DNA of 26,313 bases from Trichosphaerium sp. ATCC 40318 (Eukaryota > Discosea > Flabellinia > Trichosidae): positions 1 to 26,313 of the forward strand of contig JALMLS010000409.1 in assembly GCA_038496445.1 (NCBI GenBank), in the 5' to 3' direction. A model generated the notes under the pieces. That model searched no databases. It saw nothing but the letters and a program-made list of their open reading frames with translations, and was not told the origin of the DNA. Shown in pieces: positions 18,372 to 26,313 of this stretch (its first letter is position 1; each line of letters starts with the position of its first letter). A program made the translations under genes and the position numbers.

Positions 18372-19112
18372 TTACATTATTGTACAACTTTTAACAGAAT
18401 CCGTGTTTCCGTCATCTAATACTTTCTGTTTCCTTATCTCCTTTGCAAGCAGATGAAAAGCTTCTTCAATGTTTATATTTGCCTTAGCTGATGTCTCAAC
18501 GAAAGGTATACAATATCTTTTTGCAAGTTGTTGACCTTCTGTTGCAGTTACAGATATGTCTTCCTTCAAATCAATTTTATTACCAACCAATACACCAGTA
18601 ATTTTCTCAGCATCTTTGACCCTTCAAACAGTTTGACATTGATGAGTAGCTTTGCTTTGTTTTTTAGTTTGCACTTACCTTTTGATGCGGTCAACATAAT
18701 TTGAAACTGATTCAAAAGACTCGTTACTTGTAACTGAATAAACAATTAAACATCCTGCACTCCATCTCACACGGGCGCTGTCATAAAAATCCGTTACTAT
18801 TTTCATAAACCAAACATCTTTTACTCCTACTCAAGCTGTTCTTCAGAAAATTCGTCATGTACAGTTGGTCTGTCCCAAACATTCAACAATACCTCTTGAC
18901 CGTCAATAATAACTTGCTTACGGTATCTGGAGATGTATTAGTCAGTCAACACGTGACGGGAGTCGAATAGTAAGTAAACGTTGTCAAAAAGCTTACGAAT
19001 CTTCTATTGTGGGGTCGTAGTCCTCAATAAAACGATCGTGTACTAATCGTAGTACGACCGTTGTTTTTCCAACGCCGTGATCCCCTAACACTAATAGTTT
19101 GAAATCAGCCAT
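18372..19112 (-). CDS. Atypical Ras-like small GTPase (RERG/RASL11-like) with CaaX box
   Basis: Four exons (minus): 19112-18997, 18926-18831, 18777-18679, 18621-18372; 186 residues. Numbering coincides with human Ras. P-loop G10-DHGVG-K16-T17, effector loop YDPTIEDSYRKQ with Thr35, NKxD as GNKID, SAK as ETSAK, and CTIM at the C-terminus, a CaaX box predicting prenylation and membrane attachment. The switch II start is not canonical: D57-R-P-T60-V61 replaces DTAGQ, so Gly60 and Gln61 are absent. The following SEEQLDARVRW resembles RASL11/RERG-type proteins. Loss of Gly60/Gln61 predicts altered switching or very slow GTP hydrolysis. No alternative splice site repairs the motif. Signalling role is inferred from the family; partners are unknown. 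Confidence 0.88.
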
Positions 19113-19477
19113 CGCTTAGTGCTGTTTGTGAGCTAACTGGATTGTTTTTTTTTAGCTTTCAATGAAACTTATTTTGACTTTCGATCTACTCAACTACTTA
19201 GATACACAAACAATCAAATATTTATTTCCTAAGAATGCTACCTCCATCCGTAAATCGTTTTAGCCTACATTAGGTCAAACTTATTGGACTGTCACTTCAA
19301 ATGAAACAAAAAAAAAACTTGTTTTGCTACCGTCCTACAAAGTAATAATGAAATAAAACTACATAATTGTGATAAAAGCATTCATATATTTATAATACAA
19401 CTGTAAATAATACAAGCGTGAAAAACTTTTTTTCAGCGCAAATAAGAGGTCAAATCTTTCTCATTTTTTTCTCATAT
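19113..19477. other. Spacer between Ras-like start and BTB-SPRY stop
   Basis: AT-rich, with long T and A runs and no coding signal. It is the 5' flank of the Ras-like gene and the 3' flank of the BTB-SPRY gene, which lie in the same orientation. A minus-strand AATAAA is present at 19226-19221, but it is far (about 250 nt) from the BTB-SPRY stop. Confidence 0.5.
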
Positions 19478-21200
19478 TCACGAAGGCCAACAACGTGATG
19501 AATCCTTGTAACTAATAGCAAAAGCCCACCCAAAAGCTACTGGTACAATACCATGCTTACAAAATTCATCACCAAGCTTCAATGGTGCTTTTAATGTTCT
19601 TAATCCATTACAAGCAAAATCTAAAGTACGCCTATCTAGATCAACTGTAATACGCACAATATCTCCAACAACAAAGTCTCTTGATACAAGCAAATCATTC
19701 TCATGTCTACCTGGTTTATAATCGTTTGCTTCATCATAGATATCACTTGCTATACCAATGGCTATAGAAAATATTAACAGTTTGCTTAAAAACCGATAAA
19801 AAAAAAACTAAAAGTAGAAAATACTTTCTCTTTTGAGTACTGATCACCACGTTTTTGAAAAAAAATAAGCGCGTACAGAACAAGAGAATAATAAAGTGCA
19901 AGATTATTCGCTTGTCTTTGTATAGCAGGATGTAGCAAAACTGGTTTTCAAGAAAAAAAAAAATAACCATTCATTTCGAAGTCACCCCAACTGAAATTAG
20001 TTAATTCAGCATGTTTCTTCATAATACCAATAGCAGGCTCGTAAGAATCATCTTTAACCATTAATAATTGAACAAACCATTCATGACGACCAGTAGTGAA
20101 GCATTTATTAGCATGAAGAATCATACCCTCAGTTCCAACTTCTGGTGAACACAAGGCAACTTTACCTTCTAAAAAAGTAGTCATATCTGTATGAGATACC
20201 CACCTAAACAGACGAACAATTAATAAGAGAATAACCAACCACGTATAAACTAAGTACAGGAAAAATAAAATCGAAAAAAATTCGTGACTTCTAAGGTGGA
20301 ATTCCACGCTTTTTAGACTTTTTCTAAAAATGGAAGTTTTGCCAAGTACGTGGCAAAGTTATTGGGTAAAAAGCTGTACCTAAGTTCATCACGTTTGTAT
20401 GATACATCCTGAATCTGGTAGTAATCAAGTTCTGTAACAAGTGCAACACGCTTAGAGGCTGATTCTGGCCAATACATGTTCCCTGTTCTTAAATAATTTA
20501 AAATATAAGCAAAATAACCTCCGTCTCTATCAATGAATACCTTACGCGTTTGTAAGCAAAACTAAAAATAAAAAACTACAATAAGCCGTAAAAACGATCG
20601 TACTTGTCCTCTCGGATTTTTCTGTATTTTATGTCTTCCGCTGAACATAGCCTCAAGCATTGAGCCTACTTACGTGTAAAACAGTGGAAAAAAAAATATA
20701 ACTAGCGTCTACAAAAATTGCAAGCGCTTACCTTGAGCCCACACTGATCTAAATGTGCTCAAACGCGTCTCGAATGTTTTTCCTTGTAAAGTGTAAGGTA
20801 CAATCAAACCAAAAAAACTGATCAACGTACCACCAACGTTTAGCACAACAAGTTCATCAGGATCATACGTTCCAGAGTTGGCTACCCATTGTAGTTCCTT
20901 TTCAAAAGACTACAAACTGTTAAACGACCTTACAGTGCACCCGCGTATACCTCTTTTGCGTCTTGTAGCTCTTTTTTTTCTGTTTCAAGCTGTTTAGTTT
21001 CTCTACTTACAATCGCTTCAAAATCCCTTATTTCTTCGCGTAGTAGGTTGTGCAATCGGGTGCTGAAATCTTTTAAACCTTTTACTTCTAAAATGCGAGT
21101 TTAGAAGCGCGATTATTTAACTCTACGCACTCTTTGGTCTTCTAGCGCCTTCTACATTCTTTGGAGTACCGTTATCTTGATTACCCCTTTTGCGTTTCAT
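19478..21200 (-). CDS. Coiled-coil, BTB (KCTD/T1-type) and SPRY domain protein
   Basis: Eight exons (minus): 21200-21131, 21087-20951, 20909-20831, 20782-20732, 20665-20604, 20540-20380, 20203-19968, 19761-19478; 359 residues, all phases closing. A basic start MKRKRGNQ could act in nuclear targeting. Residues about 28-80 are a charged heptad-like coiled coil. A T1/KCTD-type BTB follows at about 87-165: VVLNVGGKTFETR, SMLEAMFSGRH, VFIDRDGGYFAYILNYLRTGN. SPRY follows from about 190: GMILHANKCF, GRHEWFVQLL, DIVRITVDLDRRTLDFACNG, PVAFGWAF. BTB of this type commonly assembles into oligomers and binds cullin-3, while SPRY binds peptides, so a CUL3 adaptor is the likeliest role (inference). The last two introns (176 and 206 nt) are long. 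Shares a 148-bp divergent promoter with the Vps55 gene. Confidence 0.88.
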
Positions 21201-21348
21201 TTTACCGTATACAGTGCTACACAACGAGAAATTCAAGTGTCAAACGTCACCGTTGAGGCATTTAGAGTATGATTTTTTTGTCCGACAAGACACGCGTTGA
21301 ACGGCTCCCCAAATTTCACGATTTCAAAATAATAACGCTCATCACAAC
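21201..21348. promoter_or_regulatory. Compact divergent promoter region
   Basis: Only 148 bp separate the start codons of the BTB-SPRY gene (minus) and the Vps55 gene (plus), so both transcripts must start here or in overlapping leaders. No TATA box and no CACGTG core are seen. Confidence 0.55.
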
Positions 21349-22241
21349 ATGGCAAAGATCTCTCGTGAAGCTCTCAGTAAGTAAAGACAATTTTTAATTA
21401 TTATCTAACCAACTATGTAGTGTACGCAGCTTGTAACGTTATGATTGTACTAATAGAATACATTATAGCATCGCAGGACTATCTTTTGTTCTAGCTATTG
21501 GTGTTCTATGTAATATTATGGCCTGTGTCCTTTTCAAGAACTGGTTTCCTATTCTCGTTGGTACCCACGACTTTCATTCAACGTTTTCATCGTTAAATTT
21601 ATGTAGTTGTCGCGTACCTGTTCGCACCTCTTCCTAACCTACTCTGCGCTGCTGTACGTAATAGTTTAGATGTTCCGACGTAATCACCAACGTTTTTTAG
21701 TGTGGTCGAGGCTACGAAGATAATAAAGCAAGGTACAATCATAATATTACTTCCCACGCTCATTACGACGCATAGAGCATTTAAAGACGCCGGATTCTTC
21801 TTGACAGGCATTTTTGTCGTTAGCGGTCTCGGTACGCCCTCAAATACATGCCATTTGAATTGACAGCGCATTTCACCGCGTTTTTACTTCGATTAACATG
21901 CGAGAAAATCAAAACTCAACTTTAACTGACGCACCTTTAAACTCATTTTTCTGTAGCTCTACCAAGTGTACTCGCGCATTTGACCATTGTACGTTAGCAA
22001 ATCGGCGTTATAACCCTTTATAGAATTATTTGTTTTTACCCGAATGTAAGTCGTTTACAACCTTATAGATTAAAACAACAGCTCTATTCCTCGGTCTGGC
22101 AGGCGGTTTGATCGTTTACGGGACTATTCTAGTACGCTTTTTTTTGAAAGTTTTCACCGTTTTTGAAAAGCCGACTTATGTTGTTTCTAGACTTACTTGC
22201 ATTGCTTCCACGGTAAGAAACGTGATGATGATTTCATGTAA
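21349..22241 (+). CDS. VPS55: Vps55 / leptin-receptor-overlapping-transcript family membrane protein
   Basis: Small four-span endosomal membrane protein. In yeast and animals the family (Vps55, LEPROT) acts in late-endosome to vacuole/lysosome sorting and receptor surface levels. Eight tiny exons: 21349-21376, 21477-21560, 21607-21653, 21701-21732, 21776-21831, 21957-21988, 22069-22131, 22191-22241; exactly 130 residues, the normal length. Order: LSFVLAIGVLCNIMACVLF (span 1), NWFPILVVVAYLFAPLPNLLC (span 2, with the family's PLPN motif), RAFKDAGFFLTGIFVVSGLALPSVLA (span 3), LFLGLAGGLIVYGTILTY (span 4), acidic tail KKRDDDFM. Exons 4 and 6 are only 32 nt each, so automatic annotation may miss this gene. 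Confidence 0.93.
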
Positions 22242-22566
22242 GTATTTACGGATCTGCGAAACGTGTTGTAAAACGTTGTTTGTACAAATAAAATTCAGAG
22301 AAAAAAAACCATACCGCTGTCAAACCTTTGTAGTGACACTAGTGGGTGTAGTCGCAGGAAATTTAAATGCAAAGGTATAAATCGTCGAAGACACTTGCAT
22401 TTACGAACACCTATCTCTCGCTCACTGCGGTGCAATAGCGGTTAAAGCAACACTCATTGTAGCTGGAACTTCCAAATAGATTTCACCTGAAGTTGTTACC
22501 TGCATGATCATTGAAATGAAATGACTTTATTTTAACTGGCCTTGTTCAAACAAACAACAACTGCGC
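22242..22566. other. Spacer between Vps55 and F-box-LRR genes
   Basis: No exon, RNA gene or repeat is recognisable. Open frames here are run-ons from the last Vps55 intron. No CACGTG motif was noticed before the F-box-LRR ATG at 22567. Confidence 0.45.
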
Positions 22567-23809
22567 ATGTCTGGAAGCGAATCAAACGAAACAGCGTACT
22601 GTGCTTTGAAAACATTAAATCACTAAACAACTCTGTAGGTCGCTGTTAGCACTCCCAGTCGAAACAATAGCAAACATAGTGTTGTTTTTAGATAAATCTC
22701 GGTTTAGTGTAGCCCAGACATGCTGTGCGCTTGCTGCAGTTATACACGATATCACTGGATATTCTTCCGTTATTTTGACCACCCAAGAGAGTTATAAGAG
22801 TTTCATCGTACAGAGGAGTATTGTGTAACTCGTTGGTTACAGCAATAAATGCTACTGGCACATTGCTTACTCTTTTGAAGGGAACAAACGATTATATAAG
22901 ATCCTTCTTGCACTCTAAAGAGCACTGATTTAACAGTTCTTGCTGGTGTCAAATCTATTGATCTATCGGATAGTAAAGTCACAGTAACTGATGATTCACT
23001 ATGCGCACTTTCTGGTGTTCATAAAATCAATCTTTGTGACTGCAACAGTATTTCAGATGTTGGTGTTTCAGCTTTAGCTGGTGTTCATACGATTGATTTA
23101 AGTGGTTGTATACATATCACAGATGAAAGTGTTAAGCTGATGGCTGGAGTGCACACAATAAACTTACGTCGCTGTAAAAACGTAACAGATGAGGGCATTA
23201 AAGCGCTTGCTGGTGTTCATAGTATAGCGTTGAGTACAGGTTCTGATGAAGGTATAAAATGGCTCAAAGGCGTAAGTACAATTCTTCTTCAAGGTACTCA
23301 AATTACTGATGTCGGCTTGCAAGCTATCAAAGGAGTAAAGAGAATTGATGTTAGGGATTGTGCTGTTTCAGATAAAGGTCTTAAAGCTATCTGGTGTTCA
23401 TACTATATTGTTGCGTGGTTCGTTAACAAACATTACTGATGAAGGTATAGTGGCACTTGCAGGTGTACATACAATTACGTTTTGTGGTAAAAATGTATCT
23501 GATATTGCAGTATCAGCTCTTTCTGGTGTCCATACAATGTGTATATCCGGAAGCTCAGCACTAACAAATGAAGGTGTAAAAGCACTTGCTGGAGTCCACT
23601 ATTTAAGTTTATCGCACTGTGATGGAGTAACAGATGAAGGCGTCAAGCATCTTTGTAAAGTTCATACACTTATTCTTTGTATGTTACTTTCAGTTACAGA
23701 TAAAGGCATCGAGACGCTTGTTGAAGTAAATACACTACATCTTGTTGGAATGAACAACAAATGGAAGTATTTTACCACTGAAAGCAGGGTGTTGAAGTAT
23801 TTGCAATAA
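22567..23809 (+). pseudogene. F-box-LRR gene with a single frameshift
   Basis: Exons 22567-22595 and 22639-22822 (introns 43 and 98 nt) encode an F-box (LLALPVETIANIVLFLDKSR) followed by VIHDITGYSSVILTT, clearly related to the gene at 12560. Exon 3 from 22921 carries about six repeats (GVHTINLRRCKNVTDEGIK type) until about 23388. There the expected codon between Ala and SGVHTI is reduced to one base (net loss of two bases), and the reading frame shifts. The downstream frame continues five to six repeats to TAA at 23807-23809. Apart from the shift the array is open and repeats vary in length (about 19-23 residues) with more Cys. It is either a very recent pseudogene, a sequencing error or a recoding site. 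More diverged internally than the 12560 array, so older. Confidence 0.8.
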
Positions 23810-24511
23810 ACTGTGGAGATGCGACGAATACAGAATATAGCGTGATGGCTGTTTACGACCTAATAGAGCCAAATATCTTTTTGGAATACAATATGTAGAG
23901 GTAATAAAGCATTGCATATCGTTCCCAAAAATCACGTGATTTATTTACTTTACGAACACTCACTAGAAAACAAGCAAACACTTCATTTACAGCGACTCTC
24001 ATTAGTGGTTTGCTGAATACCTTTTAACCATGGAGGTTAAGATAGAAGTCTCAAAACGATCCAAAGCTGTTTAGCCAAAGTTGCAGTAAGTTAAGTCAAT
24101 GTGATGAGGCGTTAGCAAGTATTGTTCGAATACAGTGCGAGGTGTAAACAACGCAACGTGAGTATTTTGAAAGAGTAGCCGAGCCTTACAAGTACACTAC
24201 CAATTTTAAAACCTATTTTTGTAATTACATCACTGTTTCGCGTGTTTACGCGTATAAAAGGGTTCACAAACAGTTTTCAGCGATATTCTTATAAAAAAAG
24301 CTTAAAAACCCTTTATTGCTCGTATCATTAATAAACGAATTAAACAACCTTTTTAGAGCTTAAATAAACGCTTTCGTTCATTTTCGCTGTGTCAAATGAC
24401 TTCAACGAAAATGAGATTTTTTTTTGTAAATTAGTTGACAGGACTCCTTACGTACTTCCTTTAGGCCTTTTTTTGCATTCATAATATCTAAAGACAACAA
24501 CATACAACAAC
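23810..24511. other. Intergenic region upstream of cofilin
   Basis: No gene is seen. A perfect 10-bp palindrome ATCACGTGAT lies at 23931-23940. A TATAAAAG box at 24253-24260, preceded by CGCG-rich words (CGCGTGTTTACGCG), is about 250 nt before the cofilin ATG and could be a core promoter with a long or spliced leader. Both assignments are tentative. Confidence 0.4.
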
Positions 24512-25269
24512 ATGGCAGGCGCAAAGATAAAAGCAGACATTGACCCAGACTGTTTAGAAGAATACGAAGCGTATGTTTAAAAAAAACAATCCAAAAGAAC
24601 TGCTTTTGCACATTTTCCAGCACGCTATCATGTCTTTGTACACAAACACTAGAAAAAATGGATTCCCTAATATCTAGTTAGTCAGGATTGACTAACTATT
24701 TGACAGGGACCGTTCCGTCATAGAACTTTTTCGTTTAATGATGCTAAGTCATTTTCTGCTCTAACACTTTTTTTAGTTTTAAAGATGGCAAAGGATCATC
24801 TTACATTGTTTACAAACTTGTCGATAAGTTCAAACGGGTAGCAATAGACACAAAGGGTACATCAGGAGATAATTGGGAGACAATGATGAGCAATCTACCT
24901 GAAGACGAACCGAGGTTTTGTGTATTTTCTTACTCTTTCGATGTTGGTTTGGGTGAAAGAACTAAAATTATCTTCCTATTTTGGTAAGTATAGTGGCGTA
25001 ACACGTGCTCAAATTATTTATTTTCTTACAAGCATACTTATAGGTGTCCTATGACTTCAAAGGTAAAAGCGAGAATATGCTACAACTGCTCCAAACAGCA
25101 TTTTCGTGCACAACTGCCAGTACGTTATACTAGGAAAAAGCAGATAGTAGCAACAATCAATGAGCTTATTTTGTGTTAGGGCCTAGCTTTACGTATACAT
25201 GCTGATGCAAAAGGAGGTGTTACAAATAGCGGACTACTGGATACATGCAAACTTAAGTTTAAAGAATAG
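24512..25269 (+). CDS. Actin-depolymerising factor / cofilin
   Basis: Single ADF-H domain protein that binds and severs actin filaments in the cytoplasm. Four exons: 24512-24570, 24777-24983, 25044-25119, 25180-25269; 143 residues, the usual size. Landmarks: SSYIVYKLVD, PEDEPRFCVFSYSFD, ERTKIIFLFWCP, the long actin-binding helix KVKARICYNCSKQHFRAQL, and a final LxLRIHADAKG segment. The N-terminus (MAGAKIKADIDP) has no serine at positions 2-6, so the inhibitory phosphorylation used for animal cofilin at Ser3 is not evident. The first intron is 206 nt. No clear AATAAA lies in the first 100 nt after the stop. Confidence 0.93.
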
Positions 25270-25484
25270 ACAAACCCATTATCAATTAATAGTAACAATT
25301 ACTGAAATACTCTTTGTTTATTATTTAACTTTGCTTGTTTGTTTTTTTTTCAAAGGATACAACTTATTCCTTTAGTATAACATCTTTTCCAGCTTGGATA
25401 TGGTATCGCAGAAGTGGTAAGTAATATTTAACGAACTTGGAAGTAATTGCAAAAGGATTCAAATAGCTACATATTTAGTTAGTA
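25270..25484. other. Short spacer with an orphan mini-exon-like segment
   Basis: Between cofilin and the pseudogene. Positions 25393-25416 (24 nt) are bounded by TTTTCCAG and GTAAGTAA, ideal local splice signals, but connect to no frame I can identify. This could be a leader exon or chance. Confidence 0.25.
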
Positions 25485-26313
25485 CTTAATGCTACAAAAT
25501 CAGTACCTTTCAATGCTTTGACTCCTTGCTCTGTTACTTTAGTATTAAAAACGTAAATTTTATGAACACCTGCAAGTACTTTGATGCCTTCATCAGTTAC
25601 TAAAGTGTCACTCAGATTAATAGTATGTACTCCAGCAAGTGCTTTAATGCCTTCATCAGTTACTAAAGTGTAACTGAGGTTAATAGTATGAACTCCTGCA
25701 AGTACTTTGATGCCTTCATCAGTTACTAAAGTGCCCCTCAGATTAATAGTATGAACTCCAGCAAGTGCTTTAATACCTTCATCAGTTACTGGAGTGTTAT
25801 TAAGGTTAATAGTATGAACTCAAGTGTTTTAATGCCTTCGTCTGTTATATCTCACACTCATAGAGGCATATCTCATGAACTCCTTTTAGTGCTTTAATAC
25901 CTTCATCGGTAACTGTAGTGGAGTTTATGTCTATAGTATGAACTCCAGCAAGTGCCTTGATGCCTTCATCTGTTATATTATTGCATCGATTTAGGACTAC
26001 ATCATAAACACTTTGAGTGCTTTGACACCTTCGTCTGTTATATATCACACTCATAGAGGCATATCTGAACTCCTTTTAGTGCTTTAATACCTTTGTCAGT
26101 AACTGAAGAGTTATAAATGTAAATAGTCTGTACTCCCGCAAATTGTTTGATAAAATCATCATTAGAACCATGTTTGTCGATGCTGATTTTTGTGTGTTTC
26201 AGAATGGGATGTTGTACAGCTGATTTTGCTTGAGCTAATGTTTTAATTGTTATAGTGGTATCCAATAATGTCATGAACGATGGAAGCAATGAAATGACAG
26301 GTTTGACAAGCTG
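25485..26313 (-). pseudogene. F-box-LRR pseudogene, multiple frameshifts, 5' end outside window
   Basis: Read on the minus strand, the window edge opens inside an F-box end (ACQTCHFIASIVHDIIGYH), nearly the same as in the 12560 gene. The frame then breaks near 26252 (net -2), 26041 (net +2), 26012 (-1), 25849 (net +2) and 25820 (-4). Between breaks the family repeats are plain. The last 118 codons (25838-25485), ending in TAA, hold five clean repeats such as GVHTINLRGTLVTDEGIK and a cap ending VALSTN; this stretch lacks any start-type codon except one near its end and is easily missed. The number of breaks makes a functional full-length product very unlikely. The intact 12560 gene is on the opposite strand. 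Confidence 0.85.

Noticed and set aside
22108-22380. 90-codon plus-strand frame after Vps55 exon 7
   Set aside because: It is read-through of the last intron; the real last exon (22191-22241) gives the family C-terminus and the normal 130-residue length.
1-26313. tRNA, rRNA or other structured RNA genes
   Set aside because: No T-loop GGTTCGA context with matching arms was found by eye, including in the GC-rich patch near 12350. A covariance-model scan would be decisive.

Overview
This is nuclear DNA of a microbial (probably single-celled) eukaryote. The housekeeping genes are cut by very many short GT-AG introns, mostly 41-66 nt. Genes are close together on both strands, AATAAA signals follow several stop codons, and the proteins are eukaryote-specific: ADF/cofilin, Vps55, a CaaX Ras-like GTPase, BTB-SPRY, mitochondrial adrenodoxin reductase and an M12B metalloprotease. 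The species cannot be named from the sequence. All exon models were built by hand from splice sites, reading phase and family conservation. Most close exactly in frame: 494 aa reductase, 546 aa esterase, 535 aa protease, 186 aa GTPase, 359 aa BTB-SPRY, 130 aa Vps55, 143 aa cofilin.

Layout. 1-1157: 3' part of an alpha/beta-hydrolase-like gene (+). 1379-3644: adrenodoxin reductase, 12 exons (+). 4169-6818: secreted carboxylesterase, 15 exons (+). 7053-8416: F-box-like plus 13 MORN-variant repeats, one intron (-). 8417-9717: no secure gene, two weak candidates. 9718-12074: secreted M12B metalloprotease with a C-terminal ricin-type trefoil, 15 exons (+). 12560-14137: intact intronless F-box-LRR gene with 20 near-identical 21-residue repeats (+). 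14231-15787: gene fragments, a 44-bp inverted repeat, an LRR remnant and two conflicting reading frames. 15967-17604: cysteine-rich, probably GPI-anchored surface protein (-). 18372-19112: Ras-like GTPase (-). 19478-21200: BTB(T1)-SPRY (-). 21349-22241: Vps55/LEPROT (+), divergent from the BTB-SPRY gene. 22567-23809: F-box-LRR gene with one frameshift (+). 24512-25269: ADF/cofilin (+). 25485-26313: F-box-LRR pseudogene with about five frameshifts, running off the window (-).

Two gene classes are interleaved. Conserved single-copy genes are intron-dense. Repeat-array genes with F-box-like N-termini (LRR and MORN) have none to two introns, near-identical internal repeats, and one intact LRR copy next to three decaying ones. 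This looks like a fast-turnover family of candidate SCF substrate adaptors whose repeats diversify. MORN-variant arrays joined to F-box-like domains are also typical of amoeba-infecting giant viruses, so exchange with such viruses is a reasonable but untested idea. Secreted or surface proteins (esterase, metalloprotease-lectin, GPI protein) make up a second theme of the window.
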